Shown piece by piece: positions 25,773-33,970 of a stretch of DNA of 64,000 nt. Source of the DNA: an uncultured Prevotellaceae bacterium (GTDB lineage Bacteria > Bacteroidota > Bacteroidia > Bacteroidales > Bacteroidaceae). The position numbers and the translations under genes are program-made. The notes under the pieces were generated by a model. That model was given only the letters and a program-made list of their open reading frames with translations. It searched no databases and was not told the DNA's origin. Location of the stretch: the NCBI GenBank assembly GCA_900318885.1, contig ONMN01000029.1, positions 27,850 through 91,849 on the forward strand. The letters run 5' to 3'. Position 1 is the stretch's first letter, and every line of letters starts with the position of its first letter.

Positions 25773-25778
25773 AGGAGG
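25773..25778 (+). promoter_or_regulatory. Strong Shine-Dalgarno sequence before tetR
   Basis: AGGAGG, 9 nt before the ATG at 25788. This is unusual in the window, where nearly all genes lack such a site. Confidence 0.6.
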
Positions 25779-25787
25779 ACTGATAAT

Positions 25788-26378
25788 ATGTCAATATCGA
25801 AGACAAGACAAAAGTTGGTTGACGTGGCTCGTCAGTTGTTCGCAAAGAACGGACTTGAAAATACGACGATGAACGATATTGCCCAGGCTTCGGGCAAGGG
25901 TCGCCGCACGTTGTACACGTATTTTAAGTCGAAGGAAGACATCTATTACGCGGTGATAGAAAGTGAGCTGGAACGTCTTTCCGACCAGCTTGACGAGGTG
26001 GCAGCCAAGCGTATCCCCCCTCAGGAGAAAATCATCGAACTGATTTACATGCATCTGAGCATGATTCGCGAGACGGTGGTGCGCAATGGTAATCTGCGTG
26101 CCGAGTTCTTCCGTAACATCTGGATGGTCGAAAAGGTGCGCCGTAATTTCGACGATGCCGAGATAGAACTGTTCCGCAAGGTGTTCCGCGAGGGTAAGGA
26201 GGACGGTGAGTTCGACATCGACAATGTCGATCTGGTGGCCGACATCACCCACTATTGTATCAAGGGCCTCGAGGTGCCTTACATCTATGGTCGCATTGCC
26301 CACGGTATGACCGCTGAGGCTACGAAGCCGCAGGTGGCCAAGATTGTGTATAGCGCCCTGGGAAAGAGACGGATGTAA
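25788..26378 (+). CDS. TetR/AcrR-family transcriptional regulator
   Basis: 196 residues. The N-terminal helix-turn-helix (about 10-55) has the classical TTMNDIAQASGKGRRTLYTYFKSKEDIYYAVIE; the rest is a helical ligand-binding domain. It is a dimeric repressor by family. The gene lies between the divergent efflux operon and fabG. It could control the pump (common for TetR/AcrR) or the downstream fatty-acid gene; the adjacent fabG and the 11-bp inverted repeat keep both options open. It has a real Shine-Dalgarno sequence. Confidence 0.9.
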   Translation: MSISKTRQKLVDVARQLFAKNGLENTTMNDIAQASGKGRRTLYTYFKSKEDIYYAVIESELERLSDQLDEVAAKRIPPQEKIIELIYMHLSMIRETVVRNGNLRAEFFRNIWMVEKVRRNFDDAEIELFRKVFREGKEDGEFDIDNVDLVADITHYCIKGLEVPYIYGRIAHGMTAEATKPQVAKIVYSALGKRRM

Positions 26379-26396
26379 AATCTCGGAATATAATGT

Positions 26397-26428
26397 CGTA
26401 ATAACGTAATACCGAAATAACGTAATAA
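26397..26428. repeat. Octamer tandem tract (CGTAATAA type), four units
   Basis: CGTAATAA, CGTAATAC, CGAAATAA, CGTAATAA between tetR and fabG, preceded by TAATGT exactly as at 15791-15796. Third locus of this octamer family (others 10862-10907, 15797-15828). Confidence 0.88.
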
Positions 26429-26452
26429 CAAATAATAAATTAAAGTAAAATT

Positions 26453-27106
26453 ATGGGATTATTAGAAGGAAAGACAGCGCTGATTACTGGTGCTGCACGC
26501 GGTATCGGAAAGGCTATCGCACTGAAGTATGCCTCTGAGGGCTGTAACATCGCATTCACCGACCTCGAGATCAACCTCGACACGGAGAAGGAAATCGCTG
26601 CTGACCGAAGAGGTGGTGAAGGCCGTAAAGGAGGAGTTTGGAAGCATCGATATTCTGGTGAATAACGCCGGTATCACCAAGGACGGACTGATGCTCCGTA
26701 TGACCGAGCAGCAGTGGGACGCTGTTATCGCCGTCAATCTTAAATCGGCATTCAACTTCATCCATGCTTGCGTGCCTGTTATGATGCGTCAGCGTGGCGG
26801 TAGCATCATCAATATGGCCTCTGTCGTAGGTGTTCACGGTAATGCCGGTCAGGCTAACTACGCCGCTTCGAAGGCTGGTCTCATTGCCCTCGCCAAGAGT
26901 ATCGCTCAGGAGATGGGTCCCAAGGGCAGACCGCTATGACTGCAGCACTGCCTGAGGAGGTTCGCAACGAGTGGAAGCAGAAGATTCCCCTCCGTCGCGG
27001 TGGTCAGGTCGAGGATATCGCTAACGTTGCCACTTTCCTGGCTTCCGACCTCTCGAGCTATGTCAGCGGACAGGTCATCCAGGTTGATGGCGGCATGAAC
27101 ATGTAA
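26453..27106 (+). pseudogene. fabG: 3-oxoacyl-ACP reductase FabG with two internal frame-breaking deletions
   Basis: The pieces read as FabG (SDR fold): GAARGIGKAIALKYASEG in frame 1; then LVNNAGITKDGLML and ASVVGVHGNAGQANYAASKAG in frame 2; then IPLRRGGQVEDIANVATF through VDGGMNM back in frame 1. Near 26600 about 18-19 codons between EIAA and TEEVVKAV are missing; near 26930 about 34 nt encoding the segment before ETAMT (family IRANAIAPGF) is missing. Both breaks shift the frame and together restore it. Total 654 nt versus about 747 expected. FabG reduces 3-ketoacyl-ACP in fatty-acid synthesis and is normally essential, so this is either a spare copy in decay or an assembly error. The catalytic YxxxK survives, but in the shifted frame. 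Confidence 0.85.
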
Positions 27107-27110
27107 CACG

Positions 27111-27764
27111 ATGAAAGATTCGGTATTAATACTAAGTGGTGGGGTTGACTCCACCACTTTGCTATATGATGAGCAGGAGCGCATTGCCCTCGCCATCTCC
27201 TTCGACTACGGCTCGAAGCATAACAAGCGCGAGATTCCCTTTGCACAGCTGCATTGTCAGCGTCTGGGCATTCGCCATATCGTCATCCCCCTCGACTTCA
27301 TGACCAAGTATTTCGTTAGTTCCCTGCTCGAAGGCGGCGAGGACATCCCTGAGGGCCACTATGCCGACGACAACATGAAGTCCACCGTCGTGCCCTTCCG
27401 CAATGGCATCATGCTCTCCATTGCCGTGGGCATTGCCGAGAGCAACGGACTCCGCTATGTCATGATGGCCAATCACGGTGGCGACCATACCATCTATCCC
27501 GACTGCCGCCCCGAGTTCGTCGACGCCTTCGACCAGGCGGCCTCCGCAGGCACCTTCGTCAATGTCCGTCTGCGTTCGCCATATACCCACATCACCAAGG
27601 CCGACATCGCCCGTCGCGGCAAGGCTTTGGGCATCGACTACAGCGAGACATGGTCATGCTACAAGGGTGGGGAACACCACTGCGGCCGTTGCGGCACCTG
27701 CGTCGAGCGCCGCGAGGCCTTCGCCCAAGCCGACATCGACGACAAAACTATCTACGACAAATAG
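27111..27764 (+). CDS. queC: 7-cyano-7-deazaguanine synthase QueC
   Basis: 217 residues. N-terminal PP-loop LILSGGVDSTTLLY binds ATP, and the C-terminal zinc-binding Cys cluster is in WSCYKGGEHHCGRCGTCVER. QueC converts 7-carboxy-7-deazaguanine to preQ0 for queuosine in tRNA. Full length for the family. It starts 4 nt after the fabG stop codon and is presumably co-transcribed. I see no preQ1 riboswitch upstream. Confidence 0.94.
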   Translation: MKDSVLILSGGVDSTTLLYDEQERIALAISFDYGSKHNKREIPFAQLHCQRLGIRHIVIPLDFMTKYFVSSLLEGGEDIPEGHYADDNMKSTVVPFRNGIMLSIAVGIAESNGLRYVMMANHGGDHTIYPDCRPEFVDAFDQAASAGTFVNVRLRSPYTHITKADIARRGKALGIDYSETWSCYKGGEHHCGRCGTCVERREAFAQADIDDKTIYDK

Positions 27765-27769
27765 CGCTA

Positions 27770-27845
27770 AGGTTACGGAAAGTCGAGCGAAAAAACCAAA
27801 TTAATTTGTGTTTTTCCGAGACGAAGTAAGCTCGCCGATTTATCG
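27770..27845. repeat. Dispersed hairpin repeat, diverged copy
   Basis: Contains GGTTACG, GAGCGAAAAAACCAAAT, TTTTTCCGA and ACGAAGT in the same order as the repeats at 11990-12108 and 49145-49231, with the palindrome CAAATTAATTTG at its centre. It is followed by GCCGAT-TT-ATCGGC (27834-27847). It sits downstream of queC. Confidence 0.8.
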
Positions 27846-27904
27846 GCAACGCCCAGAAAAGAGCGTAAAGCGCTTTGAAGAATCCTGCTCCGAGGAGAAA
27901 ATGC

Positions 27905-27943
27905 TTTACTGCCGTGCAAAAAGGTTTTTTGTACGGCAGTAAA
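27905..27943. terminator. Hairpin, candidate terminator downstream of queC
   Basis: Perfect 11-bp arms TTTACTGCCGT / ACGGCAGTAAA, extended by an A-run and a T-run facing each other. The right arm is followed by only a short T-rich stretch, so termination efficiency is uncertain. Confidence 0.6.
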
Positions 27944-27965
27944 GGTTTGTTAGGGGCAAGGTAAA

Positions 27966-28049
27966 GTTAAAACTGCGTCGATGTTTGTTAAAACAACGAC
28001 GCAGTTTGATAAAACAAAGGCGTTGTTTAATAAAACTGCGACAATGATT
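27966..28049. repeat. 21-nt tandem repeat, four units
   Basis: Units at 27966-27986, 27987-28007, 28008-28028 and 28029-28049 share the pattern (G/A)(T/A)TAAAACnnnG..., and units 1 and 2 contain inverted copies of ACTGCGTCG/CGACGCAGT that can pair. It lies between convergent queC and radA. With the two hairpins above, the 316-nt gap 27765-28080 is fully occupied by repeats. Confidence 0.85.
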
Positions 28050-28080
28050 AATGTTTTTGCAACCGCCCGTAAGGAGTTCT

Positions 28081-29517
28081 TTAGCCGAAGAGGGCGCGGA
28101 GGGCTTCTTCGACCTTGCGGACGGGAACGAGTTCGATGTGGAACTTCTTGCGGTTGAGGGCCGCGAGGTTGTATTTGGGGATGATGATATGCTGGAATCC
28201 CAGCTTCTCGGCCTCGCTGATGCGCTGTTCGATGCGGGCGACAGGGCGAACTTCGCCACTGAGTCCGACCTCGCCAGCCATGCACCAGCCTTCGTCGATG
28301 GGCGTATCGACATTGCTCGACAGGACGGCGGCAATGACGGAGAGATCCATAGCCATATCGGTGACGCGCAGACCGCCGGCGATGTTGAGGAAGACGTCCT
28401 TCTGCATGAGTTTGAAGCCGACGCGTTTTTCGAGTACGGCCAGCAGCATGTTTAAGCGGCGCTGGTCGAAACCCGTAGCAGAGCGTTGGGGTGTACCGTA
28501 AGCGGCAGAAGAAACGAGTGCCTGCGTCTCGACGAGGAACGGCCGGACGCCCTCGATGGCGCTGGAGATGGCGACGCCCGAGAGTCCGTCGTGATTATCC
28601 GTCAGCAGCAGTTCCGAGGGGTTTGAGACCTGTCGCAGACCGGTCTGCTGCATTTCGTAGATGCCGAGTTCGGAGGTAGAGCCGAAGCGGTTTTTGATGC
28701 TGCGCAGGATGCGGTACATATAGTGCTGGTCACCCTCGAACTGGATGACGGTATCGACGATGTGTTCGAGGATTTTCGGACCGGCGAGGGTGCCTTCCTT
28801 CGTGATATGACCAATGAGGATGACGGGGACGCCGCTGGTCTTGGCAAAGCGGAGCAGGGCAGAGGCACACTCGCGAACCTGGGCGATGGAGCCGGCAGAG
28901 GATTCGACGTCCTCGGTGGAGATGGTCTGGATGGAATCGACGACGACGAGGTCGGGCTGGACTTCCTTGATGTGGTCGAAGATGGCCTCGAGGGAGTTTT
29001 CGGTGAGAATGAGGAAGTTATCAGCGGCGGAGATGTCGGCGGGAGAACCGCCGACCGCGCTGGCTGTGGGGGGACCGCCAGCCGCAGCGAGGCGTTCGGC
29101 GCGCATCTTGAGCTGGTGGGCGCTTTCCTCACCGCTGACGTAGAGCACGCGCTTGTCCGTCAGAGCGAGCATGGTCTGGAGGGTGAGCGTCGACTTGCCG
29201 ATGCCCGGTTCACCGCCAAGGAGCACGATGCTGCCAGGCACGAGTCCGCCACCTAAGACGCGATTCAGTTCGTCGTCGTGCATATCGATGCGCGGGTCGT
29301 CCTTGGCTGAAATATCTTTTAGTCGCAGCACCTTGTTTTCACGCAGTTGATGGCCTGCTGAGGCAGCAGCCGACGTAGCCACAATCTTCTTCTTGGTGTC
29401 GGCGACCTTGATTTCCTTGAACGTATTCCACTGGCCACAGGCAGGGCATTTGCCTATCCATTTGGCCGACTCCTGTCCGCAATTATCGCAGACGTACATG
29501 ATTTTATCCTTTGCCAT
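28081..29517 (-). CDS. radA: DNA repair protein RadA, with in-frame insertion
   Basis: 478 residues from the ATG at 29517; a longer frame upstream is spacer. N-terminal zinc finger (CDNCGQESAKWIGKCPACG), Walker A GGEPGIGKST, Walker B LVVVDSI, the RadA motif KNRFGST and a Lon-like C-terminal domain (about 300-478). RadA drives branch migration in recombination repair. Residues about 140-163, between MRAERL and the NFLILTE strand, hold a Gly/Pro/Ala/Ser-rich insertion (GGPPTASAVGGSPADIS) where E. coli RadA has about five residues; its DNA forms two hairpins. A divergent promoter pair separates it from the lipoprotein gene. Confidence 0.94.
   Translation of the reverse strand: MAKDKIMYVCDNCGQESAKWIGKCPACGQWNTFKEIKVADTKKKIVATSAAASAGHQLRENKVLRLKDISAKDDPRIDMHDDELNRVLGGGLVPGSIVLLGGEPGIGKSTLTLQTMLALTDKRVLYVSGEESAHQLKMRAERLAAAGGPPTASAVGGSPADISAADNFLILTENSLEAIFDHIKEVQPDLVVVDSIQTISTEDVESSAGSIAQVRECASALLRFAKTSGVPVILIGHITKEGTLAGPKILEHIVDTVIQFEGDQHYMYRILRSIKNRFGSTSELGIYEMQQTGLRQVSNPSELLLTDNHDGLSGVAISSAIEGVRPFLVETQALVSSAAYGTPQRSATGFDQRRLNMLLAVLEKRVGFKLMQKDVFLNIAGGLRVTDMAMDLSVIAAVLSSNVDTPIDEGWCMAGEVGLSGEVRPVARIEQRISEAEKLGFQHIIIPKYNLAALNRKKFHIELVPVRKVEEALRALFG
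29035..29082. repeat. Two adjacent hairpins inserted inside radA
   Basis: Hairpin 1 at 29035-29055: GTCGGCGG-GAGAA-CCGCCGAC, 8-bp perfect arms. Hairpin 2 at 29059-29082: GCTGGC...GCCAGC, 6-bp arms, 12-nt loop. They encode the extra residues of RadA in frame. Same two-hairpin layout as in rlmN. Confidence 0.82.
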
Positions 29518-29525
29518 AGTGGGTA

Positions 29526-29533
29526 CAAAATTA
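29526..29533 (-). promoter_or_regulatory. Promoter -7 box of radA
   Basis: TAATTTTG on the minus strand, 8 nt before the radA ATG (near-leaderless). It faces away from the box at 29566-29573. Confidence 0.68.
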
Positions 29534-29565
29534 CGCAAAATCTTGCAAAACTGCAAATTATTTCG

Positions 29566-29573
29566 TAATTTTG
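29566..29573 (+). promoter_or_regulatory. Promoter -7 box of the solute-binding lipoprotein gene
   Basis: TAATTTTG followed by CA; the ATG at 29584 is only 10 nt further, so the transcript would have a very short leader. Confidence 0.68.
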
Positions 29574-29583
29574 CAAGCGAATT

Positions 29584-30549
29584 ATGAAGAAATCGACGAT
29601 AATCATGATAGTCTGCGTGCTGTTGATGGCAGCATGCGGACAGTCGTATGAAGAAACCAAGCGTCAGAAAGGGTTGAGTCAGCGCGAGGCGATGAGGAAG
29701 GATTCGGCTGCCCTGAAGGTGGCTGTGATGCCGACGCTGGACTGTCTGCCGCTGTATGTGGCGGAGCATTACCAGCTGTTTGACACGCTGCGCGGTGGTG
29801 TGCGCCTGAAATTCTATATGGCACAGATGGACTGTGACACGGCGTTGCAGCGTGGTAGGGTAGAGGGTGCGATGACCGACTTGGTAAGGGCCAAACGCAT
29901 GGAGCGGCAAGGTATGAAGCTGCGCTATCCTGCCGTTACCGGTGCCTACTGGCAACTGATAGCCAACCGTAATGCCCGTGTGAAGCAGCTGAAGCAGCTG
30001 GACGACAAGATGGTGGCCATGACGCGTTTCTCGGCCACCGACTTGCTAACCGACCGCATGATAGACTCGGTGAAGTTGGATAAGGACCGCGTGTATAAGG
30101 TACAGATAAACGATGTCAGTGTGCGTCTGCTGATGTTGCAGAACAACGAGATGGACGTGCTCTGGATGATGGAACCTCAGGCCACTGCTGCGCGTATGAT
30201 GAAGAACGGCGTGGTGTATGACAGCCGGAAGGATAGTTTGCAGCTGGGTGTGCTCGTCTTCCGTGAACAGGAGATGCGGCATCCGGAACGTGCCGAGCAA
30301 CTGAAACTCTTTATGCAGGCCTATGACCAGGCTTGCGACAGCATCAACAAATATGGTGTGCGCCACTATCGCGACATCATTGTCGAGCGGTGTCAGGTGA
30401 AGAAGAATATGCTGGACTCGTTGCCCGATAAAATAAAATATGAACGCGCGCGAGGACCACGCGAACGGGATATTGCCCTCGTGGAAAAATGGCTGGGCGT
30501 GAAGAAAGAGGTGAGTGGTAAGAAGCAAGAGGTAAGAGGCAAGAAGTAG
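29584..30549 (+). CDS. Solute-binding lipoprotein, NMT1/SsuA-like
   Basis: 321 residues with a lipoprotein signal ending LMAAC (Cys18). The mature part starts with a disordered charged segment, then ALKVAVMPTLDCLPLYVAEHYQLFD, the first strand and helix of periplasmic binding proteins of the nitrate/sulfonate/thiamine-precursor class. The ligand is unknown, and no ABC permease or ATPase for it is nearby. The last 14 residues (KEVSGKKQEVRGKK) and the stop are encoded by a heptamer repeat tract, so the natural C-terminus has probably been extended or replaced. A TPR gene starts 1 nt after the stop. Confidence 0.78.
   Translation: MKKSTIIMIVCVLLMAACGQSYEETKRQKGLSQREAMRKDSAALKVAVMPTLDCLPLYVAEHYQLFDTLRGGVRLKFYMAQMDCDTALQRGRVEGAMTDLVRAKRMERQGMKLRYPAVTGAYWQLIANRNARVKQLKQLDDKMVAMTRFSATDLLTDRMIDSVKLDKDRVYKVQINDVSVRLLMLQNNEMDVLWMMEPQATAARMMKNGVVYDSRKDSLQLGVLVFREQEMRHPERAEQLKLFMQAYDQACDSINKYGVRHYRDIIVERCQVKKNMLDSLPDKIKYERARGPRERDIALVEKWLGVKKEVSGKKQEVRGKK
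30508..30549. repeat. Heptamer tract (GAGGTAA type) forming the 3' end of a gene
   Basis: Six 7-mers: GAGGTGA, GTGGTAA, GAAGCAA, GAGGTAA, GAGGCAA, GAAGTAG. The last supplies the TAG stop of the lipoprotein gene. Confidence 0.88.
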
Positions 30550-30550
30550 G

Positions 30551-32692
30551 ATGAAGACATTGGATCACTCACTGGAACGCATCTACGCGCAACTCTGCTA
30601 CGGGAACTGTGGCATGGCTATTGCCGAACTGGAAACCTATCTGGCTGCGTGGCCCGATGGACAGACGACGGAGGCCTTGCGCGTCATCAAGGAGGAGTAT
30701 AGCCTGATGGCTGACTATTGGCGGAAAGGTGTCGTCGACGAGCAGCGCCAGCAGTTGTACCAGCGTTTGTTGCAACAGGTGTATCAACTGTTTGCCAATA
30801 TTGCCGTCTATCGCCGTCTGCAGGCGTCGTCGTTTCTGACGGGCTTGTATCAGGGTGCCCGCCAGCAGTCGTACGACCGGTCGTTGTCGGCCATTCGTGG
30901 TGAGATGGAGAATTTCGTCAGCGAGATTGCCATGCTTGAGTTTGAGCCTGAGAACAAGCGCGACGAGAAGAGCCGAATGCTTTACAAGGCACACCAGCAG
31001 CACATGAACACGCTGTTCAATTACATCGTCACGTCGCGTATGTGGTCGGAGGGTGTCGGCAGCGGATTTACCGATTTGCTGCTGTCGCCGACGGTCGACA
31101 GTAACGACCAGCAGTTGATTGTCGCTGCTATCATGCTTGCGCTGATGAGTCAGTTTGATATGGTGAAGTTCCGTCTGCTGACGGATGTCTATCGCCAGTC
31201 GCAGGACGAGCATGTGCGCCAGCGAGCCTTGGTGGGGTGGGTGTTCTCGCTGGACCGTCATCTGATAAATGTTTTCCCTGAGCAGAAGGCCATCATTGAT
31301 GAAATGTTGGAGTCCGACGAGGTGTGTCAGGAACTGACGGAACTGCAGATGCAGCTGATACTGACGCTGAATGCCGAGAAGGACAACGATATCATCAGCA
31401 GGGAGATCATGCCCGATTTGCTCAAGAACAACTCGTTTCAAATTACCCGTAACGGCATTGAGGAAACGGAGGAAGACTCGCTTGAGGAAATCCTGCATCC
31501 TGATATTGCCGAGCAGCGGATGGAGAAGCTGGAAGCCAGTATGCAGCGCATTATCGACATGCAGAAACAGGGCGTGGACGTCTATTTTGCAGGTTTTGCA
31601 CAGATGAAGCGCTATCCGTTCTTCTACGATATCTCCAACTGGTTTGTGCCGTTCTTCATGCAGCATCCCGATGTTGCGCAGTTTGTAGAACGGATGGAAT
31701 GTCTGCGCTTCGTAGAGTCGATACTCACAAGGGGACCCTTCTGTAATAGTGACAAATATTCGTTTCTGATAGCAGCCAATGACGTCCTCAGCCGTTTTCC
31801 GGCTTCTATGCGTGAGGTGATGATGAATAACGAGGCGTCGCTGGGAGAAATGGAGATTGGTGAAAACCAGACGGCAGCCTATATCCGTCGTCTCTATCTG
31901 ATGGATATCTACCGTTTCTTCCGTTTGTTCCCCAACCGCAACGCGATGAACAATCCGTTTGAGGGTAATCATTCGGATGAGGACATCCTGAACGTCTTCG
32001 AATCAGAGTTGTTTATGCAGACTCCGCTCGACGGCTATAAGGCCAGTGTTGTCCGAATGATGAAGAAACATCATTTCGACAAGATGGCGCGCGGGGTATT
32101 GAACACCTTCCCGGAAAGCATGCGTGATGCGCAGTATTATATATGGACCAACAGCTACGAGAAAGCGCTGGAGATAGAACCTGATAATGTGCGTGCGTTG
32201 GCCGGTGCAGCCCGCTGGCAGTTCTCGCGTGGCAATTATGCTCAGGCTGATGATTATTACGACCGCTTGTTGTTGCTGCAACCAGACAAGGTGAGCTATA
32301 AGTTGAATAAAGCCGTCTGTCTGGTGAAGATGGAGGATAACGAAGAAGCGCTGAAACTGCTTTATCAGTTGGATTACGAACATGCCGAAGATGCGAATAT
32401 CCAGCGGGTCTTTGCCTGGGCGTTAACGTGTGACGGTAAGTTGGAACAGGCGGAGAAAGTCTTTGTCCAATTGTTGGCCGACCATCACGCAACGGGTGAA
32501 GACTACTTGAACTACGGCTATTGTCTGTGGTTGATGAATCGCATTGATGATGCTGCCGCGAATTTCCGTAAATACATGGAAATGACGCCTGCCGAACAGC
32601 GTAACGACCCGCTTTTTGACTTCTGGTGGCTCAAGAAACGAGGCGTCGACATCATCCAGTATCGGATGATGGAAACGTTGGTGCAGTCGTAA
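30551..32692 (+). CDS. Large TPR-repeat protein
   Basis: 713 residues, no signal peptide or membrane helix visible. It is helical throughout; clear tetratricopeptide units appear at about 540-690 (e.g. ARWQFSRGNYAQADDYYDRLLLLQP and NKAVCLVKMEDNEEALKLLYQ). The N-terminal half (LERIYAQLCYGNCGMAIAELETYL) looks like an extended superhelix of the same type. It starts 1 nt after the solute-binding lipoprotein gene. Probably a cytoplasmic scaffold; function unknown. Confidence 0.8.
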   Translation: MKTLDHSLERIYAQLCYGNCGMAIAELETYLAAWPDGQTTEALRVIKEEYSLMADYWRKGVVDEQRQQLYQRLLQQVYQLFANIAVYRRLQASSFLTGLYQGARQQSYDRSLSAIRGEMENFVSEIAMLEFEPENKRDEKSRMLYKAHQQHMNTLFNYIVTSRMWSEGVGSGFTDLLLSPTVDSNDQQLIVAAIMLALMSQFDMVKFRLLTDVYRQSQDEHVRQRALVGWVFSLDRHLINVFPEQKAIIDEMLESDEVCQELTELQMQLILTLNAEKDNDIISREIMPDLLKNNSFQITRNGIEETEEDSLEEILHPDIAEQRMEKLEASMQRIIDMQKQGVDVYFAGFAQMKRYPFFYDISNWFVPFFMQHPDVAQFVERMECLRFVESILTRGPFCNSDKYSFLIAANDVLSRFPASMREVMMNNEASLGEMEIGENQTAAYIRRLYLMDIYRFFRLFPNRNAMNNPFEGNHSDEDILNVFESELFMQTPLDGYKASVVRMMKKHHFDKMARGVLNTFPESMRDAQYYIWTNSYEKALEIEPDNVRALAGAARWQFSRGNYAQADDYYDRLLLLQPDKVSYKLNKAVCLVKMEDNEEALKLLYQLDYEHAEDANIQRVFAWALTCDGKLEQAEKVFVQLLADHHATGEDYLNYGYCLWLMNRIDDAAANFRKYMEMTPAEQRNDPLFDFWWLKKRGVDIIQYRMMETLVQS

Positions 32693-32707
32693 AGTACAAA
32701 TGTGATG

Positions 32708-33967
32708 TTATAGGAACGGCTGTAGCAGGTGGGCAAACCATCCGCGGAATTTCTGCCATCCGGTGCGGAACTCATCCCACGTCTCGTCGGTCAGTTCGAA
32801 GCTTTTCTGCTTATCACGCCAGAACATGTCGTCCAGTTCCTTCGTCGTGGCCTTGTCCACAATGACGGCATTCTCCTCGAAGTCGCACTTCAGGCTGCGC
32901 GCATCCAGGTTCGTGCTGCCCACGGTGCAGTAGAGTCCGTCGACCATCATGATTTTCGAGTGATGGAAGCCCGGTTTGTAGAGCCAGACCTTTGCGCCAC
33001 GCTTCATCAGTTTATGTGCTTGGTAGAGGGCGCAGTCGGGGGTCAGGGGAATATCGCTCTTTGACGACAGCATGATTTCCACCTTCACACCACGACGGAT
33101 AGCACGTGTCAGCGCTTTTGTCACCGAGGGTATCAGCGTGAAGTAGGGATTGATGATGTGGATGGAGTCCTTGGCCTGATTGATGGCATTGATATAGAAT
33201 GTGCGCATGATTTTCGGCGTCACATGCGGTTCGCGATTGATGATGCCCACCATCTTCGTGCCCTTCGTGCTGGTGGTGTCAGGCTTCAGGCCTTCGAAGA
33301 CTGTCGGAGTTCCGCCACGATAGTATTTCATGCCGCTGACGTTTTCACCAGTCGTACGATTCCAAATGCGGAAGAAGATGGCCTGCAGTTCGTTGACGGC
33401 ATCACCCTCGATACGGCAGTGCATATCGCGCCATTCGCCTACTTGCTCAGTGCCTTTGATGTAGTAGTCGGCTACATTCATGCCACCCGTGTAGGCTATC
33501 TTTCCGTCGATGACCACGATTTTGCGGTGGTCGCGTCCGAAGATGTGGTTCACCCAGGGAAATCGGATGGGGGAGTACTCCACGATATCGATACTATCCT
33601 CGCGCAGGGACTCCAGGTGATATTTCTTCAATGGCTGGTTGTTCGAGTCGTTGCCGAAACCGTCGAACATCGCGCGAACTTCTACGCCTTCCTTGCGCTT
33701 TTCGCGCAACAGGTCGAACAGCAGTGAGGCTATGGAGTCGTTGCGGAAATTGAAGTATTCCAGATGGATGCTGCTCTTGGCCTGACGGATGGCACGGAAC
33801 ATATCGTCGAACTTCTCCTGTCCTGACATGAGCAGTGTGACGCTGTTGTCGTTTGAAAAGCGTATGTTGCTCTCGCGTAGTGTCTGAACTATCAGCGAGT
33901 CGCTTGTCTGGGCGCTCGCTGACAATAGTAATGTAGCAAAAACGGAGGCTAAAATCGTACGAACCAT
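32708..33967 (-). CDS. Phospholipase D-family protein, cardiolipin synthase-like
   Basis: 419 residues with an N-terminal signal peptide (about 1-19, ending SASAQ) and two HKD motifs, HRKIVVIDGK (about residue 141) and HSKIMMVDGL (about 342), as in bacterial cardiolipin synthases and related PLD enzymes. The mature protein would be periplasmic rather than carrying the usual two N-terminal membrane helices of ClsA, so it may instead be a periplasmic phospholipase or ClsB/C-like. It lies 3 nt after the hybrid regulator gene and is co-transcribed with it. Confidence 0.87.
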   Translation of the reverse strand: MVRTILASVFATLLLSASAQTSDSLIVQTLRESNIRFSNDNSVTLLMSGQEKFDDMFRAIRQAKSSIHLEYFNFRNDSIASLLFDLLREKRKEGVEVRAMFDGFGNDSNNQPLKKYHLESLREDSIDIVEYSPIRFPWVNHIFGRDHRKIVVIDGKIAYTGGMNVADYYIKGTEQVGEWRDMHCRIEGDAVNELQAIFFRIWNRTTGENVSGMKYYRGGTPTVFEGLKPDTTSTKGTKMVGIINREPHVTPKIMRTFYINAINQAKDSIHIINPYFTLIPSVTKALTRAIRRGVKVEIMLSSKSDIPLTPDCALYQAHKLMKRGAKVWLYKPGFHHSKIMMVDGLYCTVGSTNLDARSLKCDFEENAVIVDKATTKELDDMFWRDKQKSFELTDETWDEFRTGWQKFRGWFAHLLQPFL

Positions 33968-33970
33968 TGA

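Noticed and set aside
26453-27106. Programmed frameshifting to make intact FabG
   Set aside because: Not a base slip: conserved residues (tens of codons) are missing at both breaks, so no slippage could restore the family sequence.
27100-27115. preQ1 riboswitch before queC
   Set aside because: Only 4 nt separate fabG and queC and no aptamer-like hairpin with A-rich tail is visible upstream of the pair.
30569-31972. 467-codon minus-strand frame
   Set aside because: Mirror of the TPR gene; Gln/His/Leu-rich composition without motifs.
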